A stretch of DNA of 41,198 bases. Source: Planctomycetota bacterium. Its GTDB lineage: Bacteria; Planctomycetota; Phycisphaerae; Phycisphaerales; SM1A02. Every line of letters starts with the position of its first letter. The stretch's first letter is position 1. Under the pieces are notes generated by a model. It saw only the letters and a list, made by a program, of their open reading frames with translations, was not told the origin of the DNA and did not search any database. Position numbers and translations under genes: made by a program. Positions 1 to 8,583 of this stretch are shown here, one piece after another. Location: contig JACNLW010000056.1 in the NCBI GenBank assembly GCA_014381305.1, positions 1 through 41,198 of the forward strand, written 5' to 3'.

Positions 1-801
1 CGATTTGTTCCCAATGATTGCACGCTAGAAAACGCACCGCTTGCACTTATTACTGGTCCAAACATGGCGGGTAAATCAACGTATATCAGACAAGTTGCGA
101 TTATCACATTGCTCGCACACACAGGAAGTTTTGTGCCAGCGAAAACGGCGACGATCGGTTTGGTTGATCGAATCTTTACACGCGTTGGTGCAAACGATGA
201 GTTACACGCGGGGCAATCCACGTTTATGGTTGAGATGGTTGAGACTGCGAACATTCTCAACAATGCAACACGTAATAGTTTGATTATCCTTGATGAAATT
301 GGCAGAGGCACAAGTACGCTTGACGGGTTATCGCTTGCGTGGGCAATCGCTGAATCGCTTTCAAGTGTTGGTTGCAGAACATTATTCGCAACGCACTATC
401 ACGAACTCACAACCCTTGCAGATCGCGATTCAAACATTACGAACTTGCACGTAACAGTACGCGAGTGGAATGATGACATTGTATTTTTATATCGAATTGC
501 TGAAGGCAGAACCGATCGCAGTTACGGCATTCACGTTGCGAAAATTGCTGGGGTTCCGAAGCACGTAGTTGACAGAGCCAACGAAGTGCTCAACACACTT
601 ACGGTCCACAATGCACAGGCAAGCGAAGAGGCAACGAGTCATATTCCAGCAGAACCGCAAATGGGTTTGTTTACCGAGTACTTGCCAAGCCCGCTTGTTG
701 AGGAACTCAAAAATATTGACATCAATGCACTTTCCCCCATGGAATCGTTTGAATTGTTGCGAAAACTCAGTCGCCGTGCTTCTGGCGAAGGCGAGCGCTA
801 A
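1..801 (+). CDS. mutS: DNA mismatch repair ATPase MutS, C-terminal part (5' end outside window)
   Basis: This is the ABC-type ATPase end of MutS, which recognises mismatched bases and recruits the repair machinery. The reading frame is open from base 1. Counted from the window edge, it shows the Walker A motif GPNMAGKST (residues 19-27), the Walker B segment LIILDE followed by IGRGTST (94 onward) and the ATHYHEL switch (130-136). [12 protein letters not shown] helix-turn-helix stretch and a short C-terminal tail that would carry the dimer contact follow. About 266 residues are present; a complete MutS has roughly 850-900, so the mismatch-binding, connector and lever domains lie upstream. The last 35 bases overlap the 3' end of the oppositely oriented thioredoxin-like gene. 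The motifs are full and undamaged. Confidence 0.97.
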   Translation, partial: RFVPNDCTLENAPLALITGPNMAGKSTYIRQVAIITLLAHTGSFVPAKTATIGLVDRIFTRVGANDELHAGQSTFMVEMVETANILNNATRNSLIILDEIGRGTSTLDGLSLAWAIAESLSSVGCRTLFATHYHELTTLADRDSNITNLHVTVREWNDDIVFLYRIAEGRTDRSYGIHVAKIAGVPKHVVDRANEVLNTLTVHNAQASEEATSHIPAEPQMGLFTEYLPSPLVEELKNIDINALSPMESFELLRKLSRRASGEGER

Positions 802-1342
802 GTCGCAGCAAGAGTTGCACACGTTCAAATTCATTGAGCCACTCTTGCAACGTAGCGTTGTATTCATCTTCTGGTATATGTGCTCCGGGGATATCACACG
901 CTGCGCCGAGTTGCCTTGCAGCGATTGATCGGTACCTCGACAAGGTTCGGTCACCAAGCACACTGACTGGTTCATAATCTTCTGCCATGAATAAAACGGT
1001 CGGGACGCGGTGCCCAGCATTGATCGATAAGTGTTGTGCAAAATCGGCATGCGCATCACGATCAAGCCATCGCAAATCTATCTTTGGCGATGCTGCAGCA
1101 ATTGCTGCGAGCATGGGTCCTTGCGCTGAGCAATCGCCGCACCAAACACCTGAAAGAACGAGCACCTTCATTTCGCGCATAAAACCACTGAGCAAAGTTT
1201 GTTGTTCTGGCATGAGTATCGCCTGCGCATCGTTTTTTCGCCAATGGGCTGCGTGAGCTGAACCACTTTCAAGATATGCGTCATACGACTGCGCAGACTC
1301 GTGTAAACCTTCAAGTTTTTCTGCGTTGATTCCTATTGGCAT
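767..1342 (-). CDS. Thioredoxin-family protein (WCGDC type)
   Basis: A 191-residue cytoplasmic protein with no signal peptide or membrane segment. A thioredoxin fold is indicated by the sequence [18 protein letters not shown], with the CxxC pair Cys-Gly-Asp-Cys at about 68-71, and by the cis-proline motif RVPTVLF near 114. An N-terminal helical extension of about 55 residues precedes the fold. This arrangement matches the Thioredoxin_9-like proteins, whose substrates are mostly unknown; a thiol-disulfide exchange role is inferred. It starts 9 bases after the stop of the HAAS-domain gene, so it probably ends the padR operon. No clear Shine-Dalgarno sequence precedes the ATG. Its 3' end overlaps mutS tail-to-tail by 35 bases. 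Confidence 0.85.
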   Translation of the reverse strand: MPIGINAEKLEGLHESAQSYDAYLESGSAHAAHWRKNDAQAILMPEQQTLLSGFMREMKVLVLSGVWCGDCSAQGPMLAAIAAASPKIDLRWLDRDAHADFAQHLSINAGHRVPTVLFMAEDYEPVSVLGDRTLSRYRSIAARQLGAACDIPGAHIPEDEYNATLQEWLNEFERVQLLLRLSARLRQKHGD

Positions 1343-1351
1343 CTACGCAGT

Positions 1352-3040
1352 TTACTCTGGATTTGGCCAAACTACCCAATCTCCATCTGGAATAGAGGTT
1401 GGAATGCCATGCCATTCCATAGCACCAAAGACATGTCTACCACCATCATCATCGCCATCATTCCCAACAGAGTAAATCACTGGCTGTTCGTTTACGATTG
1501 TAATTTTCCATGGCTCGTCATTCCAAGGATCAACAACACCCGCTTCTGCTAAGTCTAGAGGCCACTTGCCTGATGCTTGATGTTGTTCGATTGCAAAAAG
1601 TGTTGCGAGCAAGCCATCGCGATTCGCTGCGGCGTATTTGCTTTGAAGTAACGCGCTATCAAGCGCGGGAATGAGGAGATCAACGGGATAATATTTATTC
1701 AAATACCGTTTGGCCGTCCGAACTACAAGTTGAGAACTATATTCAGAAAGTTCATCTCCCCAAGCATAGAGTGGGTCATCACGAACCTCATACATCAGCG
1801 CAAGAAAATCATCATGGTGATCGAGTAATTCTTTTCTCGAAGCGATCAACACATCGCCAATTGGAGCGAGTAAAAATGACGCTGTTGGCTGTGGATTTAC
1901 TTGGCCCGTTGCATCATGCGACAACGACATTGCTTCAAGCAGTTTTCCAGGTACTAATACGCCATCCCCGTTGCCGTCGTCAGTAAATGTTCGTTGCAAT
2001 AAATCTAGAATATACAATCTCTCACCATCAAACCGGACCTTGAGTTCTTCATCCAAATCGCTGAGGTGTTGGCGTAACGCACTGATTTCTGGAGATAACA
2101 CTTCTGGTGTTCGTTCAACTATTAAACCAATAGTTTGAAAAGTCATCCTGTAAATTGAAAGAGATACGAGATCATTAATCAGCGTGGAATGTTCACGAGT
2201 GTGCGTAGCGAGACGTAGTAGTGCTTCTAGATCTTGAAAGCACCTACTCCCGTCACCTTGCGCTGCAGCTTCTATTGCATCAAATCGAAGAAGCCTAGCC
2301 ATCCTTCTCAAATGTACAAGTTGTGGGTACAACACATTGATCATATGATCGCTAAAGTTTGTTTGAGATTTTTCATACGCATCTGGCCAAAGTTCTTTAT
2401 CTTCTTCACTTATTTTGCCGCCAACGATAAAACCCATCCCTTGTTTCTTCGTACCCTGCAGAATAAGCGGGAGCGTCTCTTGATGTACATCAAGCCACAC
2501 TGCGTATTCCTCCCAACCAGCATCACCAACCCATGTTGGATAGACAGGTCGGCCATCTACTTCGGGGCTTGGTTCGTTGTTTTCATTCAGCACAATACTC
2601 GCAGCGCGGTACAGTGGCCACGCACGTTCGTCTTCTGGAACAGCTGCAGCAGTTTCATTTAGTTTTGCGACATAATCAACAGCAATATTTGGTTTTCGTT
2701 GCAACGCAAGCAAAACCAACACCATATAGACAACAAGAAAACAACCAAACATAACGGCGGCGAACTTCATCGACTTTACAAATGCAAGTTCAACCCACCA
2801 CCGTTTTCGTTTGCATGCACTGCGTAAAAGTTTCGCAGCAGTCTTTTCATTTCCATAAGCAGTGATCACCGCACTCGTCGATTCTCCTGATGCTAGTGCA
2901 TCTTCAAAGTGCGACACCAGTTCGCGAGCTACATCGAGTTGTTCACTTCGACGAAGCCTCGTCCGCCGTGCAATACGGCGAATGAGTTTTTGAATTTCTT
3001 CAGGTAACTGCGTCGCTTGTAATTCTTTTTTAATTAACAT
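1352..3040 (-). CDS. Membrane protein with N-terminal HAAS-like domain, PadR-coupled
   Basis: A 562-residue protein. I chose the ATG at 3040 because it overlaps the padR stop as TAATG, a typical translational coupling; a TTG two codons upstream is possible. Residues 1-80 are charged and helical (LPEEIQKLIRRIARR, LDVARELVSHFEDALASG), like the HAAS domain often encoded next to PadR regulators. A single membrane helix lies at about 92-113. The remaining ~450 residues are extracytoplasmic and mostly helical, with no motif I recognise; the end (IPDGDWVVWPNPE) is aromatic. In other bacteria HAAS/PadR pairs are thought to control membrane-associated processes. The specific role here is unknown. Confidence 0.8.
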   Translation of the reverse strand: MLIKKELQATQLPEEIQKLIRRIARRTRLRRSEQLDVARELVSHFEDALASGESTSAVITAYGNEKTAAKLLRSACKRKRWWVELAFVKSMKFAAVMFGCFLVVYMVLVLLALQRKPNIAVDYVAKLNETAAAVPEDERAWPLYRAASIVLNENNEPSPEVDGRPVYPTWVGDAGWEEYAVWLDVHQETLPLILQGTKKQGMGFIVGGKISEEDKELWPDAYEKSQTNFSDHMINVLYPQLVHLRRMARLLRFDAIEAAAQGDGSRCFQDLEALLRLATHTREHSTLINDLVSLSIYRMTFQTIGLIVERTPEVLSPEISALRQHLSDLDEELKVRFDGERLYILDLLQRTFTDDGNGDGVLVPGKLLEAMSLSHDATGQVNPQPTASFLLAPIGDVLIASRKELLDHHDDFLALMYEVRDDPLYAWGDELSEYSSQLVVRTAKRYLNKYYPVDLLIPALDSALLQSKYAAANRDGLLATLFAIEQHQASGKWPLDLAEAGVVDPWNDEPWKITIVNEQPVIYSVGNDGDDDGGRHVFGAMEWHGIPTSIPDGDWVVWPNPE

Positions 3041-3393
3041 TAACAAACTCCCAACTTACAAGAGCGTGCAATAACACCTATTTCACGCATCGCTGTTGTG
3101 ACTGCAGCCCACTGCTGCGTATCGGTTGCAAGTTTCTGTTTTCCATCTTTTGTCAAACTATAGTATTTACGCTGTTTTCCACTCTCCCCTTCTTTCCATT
3201 TTGATTTGACTAATCCCTTTGCTTCAAGGTTATAAATCATGGGATACAGCGTCGATTGCCCCATAGCCAAAGCACCTTTTCCAATTTTTTCGAGCGAAGA
3301 AACCAATTCGTACCCGTACCGCTCCTTCGCATCGAGCAATTTCAAAATAGCAACCGGTCCCGCCCCACGCATGAGTTCTCGTTCAATTCGCAT
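3040..3393 (-). CDS. PadR-family transcriptional regulator
   Basis: A 117-residue winged-helix repressor of the PadR type. The typical signature is visible: a first helix MRIERELMRGAG leading into LKLLDAKERYGYELV, then the recognition segment GQSTLYPMIYNLEAKGLV and the wing KRKYYSLTKDGK at 70-100. The C-terminal dimerisation helix is short, as in the s2 subfamily. A good ribosome binding site (GGAGG) lies 7 bases before the ATG. It is the first gene of a three-gene unit with the HAAS membrane protein and the thioredoxin-like protein. Its promoter overlaps a perfect inverted repeat, so it very likely represses itself and the operon; the effector is unknown. Confidence 0.92.
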   Translation of the reverse strand: MRIERELMRGAGPVAILKLLDAKERYGYELVSSLEKIGKGALAMGQSTLYPMIYNLEAKGLVKSKWKEGESGKQRKYYSLTKDGKQKLATDTQQWAAVTTAMREIGVIARSCKLGVC

Positions 3394-3405
3394 GATATGC
3401 CTCCT

Positions 3406-3450
3406 ATACTATGGCTACCATAGTATATGCACCATAGTTCAGTTTGTGAA
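3406..3450 (-). promoter_or_regulatory. padR promoter with overlapping PadR operator
   Basis: On the minus strand a -35 TTCACA (3445-3450) and a -10 TATACT (3422-3427) are 17 bases apart. A perfect inverted repeat with 9-base arms ATACTATGG and CCATAGTAT, separated by 3 bases, covers 3406-3426 and therefore the -10 and the expected transcription start. An extra half-site CCATAGT lies at 3432-3438. Operators made of ACTATG/CATAGT half-sites are usual for PadR regulators, so self-repression is a natural inference. Confidence 0.75.
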
Positions 3451-3464
3451 CCCACATCGAAAAA

Positions 3465-3636
3465 AAACGCACCCCCGAAAAAAAACTCACCCCCGGTGAG
3501 TTTATCTAGACCGCGGGTGAATTAATCGGTGTCCATTTGCTTAGGATCACCTCGCTTTGCGCTATCAACGATTATTTCACCCGGGGTCAGCTCTCGGAAA
3601 CTCACCGGGGGTGAGTTTTTTTTCGGGGGTGCGTTT
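3465..3636. repeat. Nested inverted repeat with perfect 39-bp arms
   Basis: The arms 3465-3503 and 3598-3636 are perfect reverse complements over 39 bases, including an A8/T8 run and the segment CTCACCCCCGGTGAG, which is nearly palindromic itself. The 94-base interior holds a second, 20-bp imperfect inverted repeat (3509-3528 with 3569-3588). The element fills most of the space between the obg stop and the padR promoter, and its right arm ends 2 bases from the obg stop codon. It could end obg transcription as a very long hairpin. It has no coding capacity for a transposase, so it looks like a small mobile or REP/MITE-like unit. Confidence 0.85.
3509..3588. repeat. 80-bp hairpin repeat, copy A (second copy at 19608-19685)
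   Basis: The ends GACCGCGGGTGAATTAATCG and CGATTATTTCACCCGGGGTC (20 bases each) are found unchanged at 19608-19627 and 19666-19685. They form a near-perfect inverted repeat with two mismatches. The 40-base middle is only partly similar between copies (shared TGTC, ATTT, GAT, ATCAA blocks). Strong conservation of the paired ends with drift in the loop fits a REP-like element moved by a trans-acting enzyme. No RAYT-type transposase gene is in the window. Confidence 0.85.
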
Positions 3637-3638
3637 AT

Positions 3639-4658
<1,020 letters not shown>

Positions 4659-4674
4659 TTAGGAGTCCTTCGAC

Positions 4675-4947
4675 TTAGCCAACCGCTGTAAATTGCGGAA
4701 TTGACTCGTCTGATGGAACAATATCGACAAACCGTCCACGAAAACAAACCTTGCCTGGTTCAGTTGCAAACAGTGTGTCATCGTTTCCACGGCGTACTAG
4801 GTAACCAGCCTTGAACTTCGTGCCACATTGTCGCACGATGATCGAGCCAGCCTTTGCAGCTTGACCTGCATAGAGTTTAATGCCTCGATATTGAGGATTT
4901 GAATCGCGTCCGTTCTTTGAAGAACCACCACTCTTTTTATGGGCCAT
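4675..4947 (-). CDS. rpmA: 50S ribosomal protein L27
   Basis: A 90-residue L27, whose N-terminus reaches toward the peptidyl transferase centre. The sequence starts directly with [16 protein letters not shown], so it has no Firmicutes-type cleaved extension. The family signature follows ([23 protein letters not shown] is visible around residues 22-44, then GDDTLF-like [10 protein letters not shown]). It forms a unit with obg. The usual upstream partner rplU (L21) is absent: upstream there is a 212-base intergenic region and then an unrelated gene. Confidence 0.97.
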   Translation of the reverse strand: MAHKKSGGSSKNGRDSNPQYRGIKLYAGQAAKAGSIIVRQCGTKFKAGYLVRRGNDDTLFATEPGKVCFRGRFVDIVPSDESIPQFTAVG

Positions 4948-5004
4948 AACTACGCTCCTTAGTACTTCCAGTCAATTTCCCGAGCACACGCTTGGGAGCC
5001 CCAC

Positions 5005-5034
5005 ATTGTAGCAAAAATCTAACCACAGGTTCAT
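5005..5034 (-). promoter_or_regulatory. Possible rpmA-obg promoter
   Basis: On the minus strand, TACAAT (5005-5010) could serve as a -10 with ATGAAC (5029-5034) as a weak -35, 18 bases apart. This puts the start about 50 bases before rpmA. The region 4948-5159 holds no gene, and I see no other structure there. Confidence 0.45.
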
Positions 5035-5159
5035 TAATCGCTTCTCAATGTCGTAATTTTACATTTTGTATATACGTTTCTCTGGCCCACGGTTCGTTTT
5101 TTCGATTTTATGGCTAGATAAGCAGTATATTCTGAAAGTAGTTCAGAAGCGATGAACTG

Positions 5160-5825
5160 CTACCGAAAGACCCAGCGTCTATACACTTGATCTTCGGCTG
5201 AGGCTTCAACCTCGTTGTTTGAGATCCGCCGAACAGACACGCCGCCGCCCACTTCGCGTCTTGGCAGAGGCCGAAGATCGCCAACAACTGTGCCCTGAAC
5301 GATCCATGTCAGTTGGAGATCTCGGTGCAAAATTACTTCTTCACCCGACAGCGGATTCTTTGCTGTTGCGGTATCACCACTCACGCCACTGACAAAGACC
5401 TGTAGCGCTTTTACATCTTCTCGTCCCGCCTTCCAAACAACGAGCCCACGCGAGGCATTTTCTTCTCCACGGAGCAACGCACCACTCACTTCAGATTGCA
5501 TTTCAAGCAGCGGATCTCCAAACGTCTCTAAAATCGTTGTTTGAATTCTTCGAGGTACATTATTTCCGGAATCAAGCACTTCCCCCTGATCAGTCACCAA
5601 TGTAAAACTTGGAACCCATCGTTGATCTTTTTCGGTTTCATTTGTCACTTCATAGACCAACACCCAATACCCTTGCCCCGTTCGAAGGTCACGAAAGAAA
5701 CGCAAACCAGTTGTTTCAAAAGTCAATTGCCAACGATCGGAATGATCCGTCGCCTTGGGATACCCAAAGGTGAATGAGGCCAATGTGGTGATCGTAAGTA
5801 AGAATGCTGTGATGATAAAACGCAT
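5160..5825 (-). CDS. Secreted protein of unknown function
   Basis: A 221-residue protein. The ATG at 5825 has a GGAG ribosome binding site 5-8 bases upstream; a TTG at 5837 in the same frame has none. Residues 1-20 (MRFIITAFLLTITTLASFTF) form a signal peptide, so the protein is exported. The rest looks beta-rich (LTFETTGLRFFRD, GYWVLVYEVTNETEKD, FTLVTDQGEVLD), compatible with one immunoglobulin-like or DUF-type sandwich. I do not recognise the family. It stands alone: its start is back-to-back with the GNAT gene, and the region downstream leads to rpmA in the same direction after 212 bases. Confidence 0.75.
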   Translation of the reverse strand: MRFIITAFLLTITTLASFTFGYPKATDHSDRWQLTFETTGLRFFRDLRTGQGYWVLVYEVTNETEKDQRWVPSFTLVTDQGEVLDSGNNVPRRIQTTILETFGDPLLEMQSEVSGALLRGEENASRGLVVWKAGREDVKALQVFVSGVSGDTATAKNPLSGEEVILHRDLQLTWIVQGTVVGDLRPLPRREVGGGVSVRRISNNEVEASAEDQVYRRWVFR

Positions 5826-5876
5826 ATGATTCTCCAAGTGGAGATTCTAGCATTTTGCGAGATTTCCCGCACGGAC

Positions 5877-6737
5877 ATGCAAATACCTTACGCAAAACAC
5901 GTTGAAGCCGCTGCCACCCTTATTGGGCGAGATAGGGTGGAGGCTGCTGTATTTCTCAAGCGTCTGAGATCCCGCCCGTCTGACCACACGTTCTATGGCG
6001 ATAGCAAAGAGGCAGTTGCGCTCGTCACAGAAGGTGCGGGCTCAGTAGCCACATTTATAACGTCGACTCCAACACATGCGAACAAGGAACAACTGGTTCT
6101 CTTGTTACAAAATGCAAAAAAAGATGCTGCACAAAAAGGCATCGCAACTGGGCACGCAATCCTTGGGGAAGATCACACGTCTGCTGTGCATCTCTTTGAG
6201 CAAGCGGGCTTTACAAAACTCGCAACATTGCAGTATATGGAGTGCACTCCCTCAACTAGCCAGCTGCACATTGCCCAAACTACCACTACAACCTTTTGCG
6301 AAACATCATCGCTTCCGCCGAGTGTTTTAGAAACGATTCTGAAGGAAACGTATGTTGGCTCTCTCGACTGCCCTGCAATTCATGGCAAACGCACTATTTC
6401 AGACATCATCAAAAGCCACCAAGGGTATGATCCAAATGACTTGTCTCTCTGGTTTATTATTTTGCATAAAAATGAACCAGCTGGTGTTCTTCTCATGAAC
6501 CAACCCAAAGATGAGCAGTATCTCGAACTTGCCTATCTTGGCATCACGCCAACAGCGAGAGGTAAAGGCCTTGCCAATCAGGCAATGGATTATGCTCTAA
6601 ACCATGCCATCAAAAGAAGATGCAAAAAGATAATTCTTGCAGTTGATGTATCAAACACACCGGCAATTCATCTTTACAAAAAATCAAACTTTCAAGATAC
6701 TACAAAACGAATTGCAATGTTTTGTCCACTGCACTGA
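5877..6737 (+). CDS. Protein with two GNAT acetyltransferase domains
   Basis: A 286-residue protein with two tandem GNAT folds. The C-terminal one is complete: YLELAYLGITPTARGKGLAN contains the acetyl-CoA loop (Q/R-x-x-G-x-G/A as ARGKGLA, about 230-237), followed by the typical AVDVSNTPAIHLYKKSNFQ. The N-terminal half (GHAILGEDHTSAVHLFEQAGF) keeps the last strand-helix unit but a less clear loop. This layout resembles MshD-like acetyltransferases, but the substrate cannot be told. I chose ATG 5877; the frame is open from an ATG at 5826, which would place the start directly against the divergent secreted-protein gene. It ends at the DnaA box of the dnaA leader. Confidence 0.8.
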   Translation: MQIPYAKHVEAAATLIGRDRVEAAVFLKRLRSRPSDHTFYGDSKEAVALVTEGAGSVATFITSTPTHANKEQLVLLLQNAKKDAAQKGIATGHAILGEDHTSAVHLFEQAGFTKLATLQYMECTPSTSQLHIAQTTTTTFCETSSLPPSVLETILKETYVGSLDCPAIHGKRTISDIIKSHQGYDPNDLSLWFIILHKNEPAGVLLMNQPKDEQYLELAYLGITPTARGKGLANQAMDYALNHAIKRRCKKIILAVDVSNTPAIHLYKKSNFQDTTKRIAMFCPLH

Positions 6738-6739
6738 AG

Positions 6740-6748
6740 TTATCCACA
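6740..6748 (+). promoter_or_regulatory. DnaA box TTATCCACA
   Basis: Exact match to the high-affinity E. coli-type DnaA box, 2 bases after the GNAT stop and upstream of the dnaA promoter. Two boxes with one mismatch lie 3 and 73 bases further on. Confidence 0.75.
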
Positions 6749-6798
6749 GGTTATTGACAACTTTTGCAAAGTACTATTTTATTTTTTCTAATAGCGTG

Positions 6799-6827
6799 TT
6801 GACCTAGGAAAACACTGGACTTATGAA
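6799..6827 (+). promoter_or_regulatory. Likely dnaA promoter
   Basis: A -35 TTGACC (6799-6804) and a -10 TATGAA (6822-6827) are separated by 17 bases. The -10 lies inside the DnaA-box-like TTATGAACA at 6821-6829, so DnaA binding would block RNA polymerase. The resulting leader would be about 220 nt. Confidence 0.55.
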
Positions 6828-6975
6828 CATAAATAATTATTTAGCAAAGGAAACTACAATACAACCTGCTGCATAAGTTGTCATTTCATGTACGCTTCGC
6901 ATATCACTCAGGGACGAGTGAACCGAACATGAAGAAGCACTCTTAACACTAAGAGTTCGGCTTCAGGAGGGGCGG

Positions 6976-7104
6976 ATGTCGGACGGACTCAGTTTTAATT
7001 TTCACCTTGATCTTTTCGCTTGTATGCAAGCGAGTACGCGGTTCTTACACCTTCAATGTCCCAATCTTTTTCAGAAACTGAACAACGAATTCGAGAAGAA
7101 TTAG
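6976..7104 (+). CDS. Possible 42-residue leader peptide overlapping dnaA
   Basis: An ATG at 6976 is preceded by a strong Shine-Dalgarno sequence AGGAGGGG (6966-6973). It opens a 42-codon frame that runs 49 bases into dnaA in a different frame and stops with TAG at 7102. The peptide begins MSDGLSFNFHLDLFACMQ and has no known family. By contrast the dnaA ATG at 7056 has no visible ribosome binding site. Leader translation could therefore affect dnaA initiation. Protein-level evidence is lacking, so this may only be chance. Confidence 0.3.
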   Translation: MSDGLSFNFHLDLFACMQASTRFLHLQCPNLFQKLNNEFEKN

Positions 7105-8438
7105 CAAAATCACTTGGCGGGCGACCATACCGAATGTGGTTTTCTGAAACAACTATGCGTTGCACTAAAGATGGTGTTGAAATTCTTGCGCAAACTCCAT
7201 TCGCTGCTCGGTGGATTGAACAAAGATTTTCAGCAATCATTGAAGACGCAGCAACTGAAGCTTTTGGCAAATCGACATCTGTACGGATCAAGACTGAAGA
7301 ACAAATAAAAACGAGTGAACAAACACACGCTCGACCAACACAACACGGTGCTGTCACGCAATCAAAACCTAAAAGGCAGCTTCGAGGCTTTGATGATTTT
7401 GTTGTTGGCGATTGTAATAGACTTGCTTGGTCTGCTGCAAAACAACTCGTGCAAGAAGATGGGAAGTCAATTTCTCCGCTGTTTATCCATGGTGTATGTG
7501 GTGTTGGCAAGACACATTTACTTCAAGCAATATGTAAAGAAGCGACAAAAACGGCAAAAGGACGCGTTCGATTTGTCACCGCCGAGCAATTCACAAACGA
7601 GTTTATTGCAAGTTCACGAACTGGTGATTTTGCACGGTTCAGATCGAGATATAGAAACCTAGACTTGCTTGCCATTGATGACATTCACTTTGTCGCAAGC
7701 AAAATCAAAACACAAGATGAGTTGTTGCACACGCTTGATGCTGCTGGGCTTCGCGGTGCAAAATTAGCACTTGCTTCAGATGAAGACCCCCGTCACATCC
7801 GCCGCCTCAACAGAGCCCTTGCGAATCGATTTGTAGCGGGCATGGTTGTTGAAATTGATCGCCCCGACAGAGAAACGAGGTTGGCGATTATTGAACGGCT
7901 CATGACCGCTCGTGGCATTTCTATGACGCCCGCGGCAATTGATCGCCTATCAAGCCAAGCCGTTGGTTCTGTTCGGGAAATTGAAGGCGCAGTTACACGC
8001 GTAACAGCAGCTGTTCAATTCTTATCAAACCAACGCAAAGATGTTGTGGGCATCGATGATGTCGAACGTGTCCTCCGCGCGACTCCGCCAACATCACACC
8101 CAATTCGAATGCAAGACGTGATTGATATTTCATGCACCCGTTTTGGTGTTGCAACAAATGACCTGCTCGGACAATCGCGGGCTACGCGAGTTGTCCTAGC
8201 GCGATCAATCTCTGCCTATCTTGGTCGTAAACTCACAACAATGAGTTTCCCAGAACTTGCAGTTGCACTTGGCAGAAAAAACCATTCGACTGTTCACGCC
8301 GCTGTACGAAGGATCGAAAAACGGTTAGAGCACGACTCCACGGCAGAAGGATCTGTTCGAATTGGAGAAGAGGAGATTACCGTGAAAGAATTACTCGATC
8401 AACTTTCTTGGGCTATACGCTCAAGAGCGAACGAGTAA
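7056..8438 (+). CDS. dnaA: Chromosomal replication initiator DnaA
   Basis: A 460-residue AAA+ initiator that opens the replication origin. Domain I is residues 1-80 (MSQSFSETEQRIREELAKSL, then PYRMWFSETT), and the linker of domain II is about 80-110. The AAA+ core holds Walker A GVCGVGKTH (146-154) and the Walker B segment LLAIDDIHF (204 onward). The final domain IV has the DNA-binding signature ALGRKNHSTVHAAVRRIEKRL-like helix near 415-440, in place of the more usual GGRDHTTV. I prefer the ATG at 7056, because the N-terminus then matches the family; a TTG at 7020 would add 12 residues. The leader contains DnaA boxes, so self-regulation is likely. Confidence 0.96.
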   Translation: MSQSFSETEQRIREELAKSLGGRPYRMWFSETTMRCTKDGVEILAQTPFAARWIEQRFSAIIEDAATEAFGKSTSVRIKTEEQIKTSEQTHARPTQHGAVTQSKPKRQLRGFDDFVVGDCNRLAWSAAKQLVQEDGKSISPLFIHGVCGVGKTHLLQAICKEATKTAKGRVRFVTAEQFTNEFIASSRTGDFARFRSRYRNLDLLAIDDIHFVASKIKTQDELLHTLDAAGLRGAKLALASDEDPRHIRRLNRALANRFVAGMVVEIDRPDRETRLAIIERLMTARGISMTPAAIDRLSSQAVGSVREIEGAVTRVTAAVQFLSNQRKDVVGIDDVERVLRATPPTSHPIRMQDVIDISCTRFGVATNDLLGQSRATRVVLARSISAYLGRKLTTMSFPELAVALGRKNHSTVHAAVRRIEKRLEHDSTAEGSVRIGEEEITVKELLDQLSWAIRSRANE

Positions 8439-8583
8439 AAACCAAACGGTAATTCGATTGTGTTGCGGAATGATTCCAATCACAATCAAGGGTAGCAGCA
8501 CGACTGAATGGATGCGGTCGTTCTGCATATCCCGCCAATATTTTCCATGCCATTGGACACATAGTCCGTTACACTCTACATAC

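Larger units (their letters stand above)
6738..7055 (+). promoter_or_regulatory. dnaA leader with DnaA boxes; possible oriC
   Basis: This 318-base region separates the GNAT gene from dnaA. It begins with a perfect DnaA box TTATCCACA (6740-6748), then TTATTGACA (6751-6759) and TTATGAACA (6821-6829), each one base off the TTATNCACA consensus. An AT-rich stretch follows at 6768-6850. Further down are two hairpins (CACTC/GAGTG near 6905-6920, and ACTCTTA/TAAGAGT at 6939-6956). The DnaA boxes suggest DnaA self-control, and the region is a candidate origin. Neighbouring dnaN, recF or gyrB genes are absent. Confidence 0.6.

Noticed and set aside
487-1065. Long reading frame opposite mutS
   Set aside because: It is the antisense shadow of mutS and the thioredoxin-like gene, with no protein-like pattern and no ribosome site.
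3465-3636. Insertion sequence with terminal repeats
   Set aside because: Only 94 bases lie between the arms and no transposase frame exists; reported as a small non-coding repeat instead.
6895-6975. Known riboswitch in the dnaA leader
   Set aside because: The hairpins do not match any riboswitch core that I can recognise.
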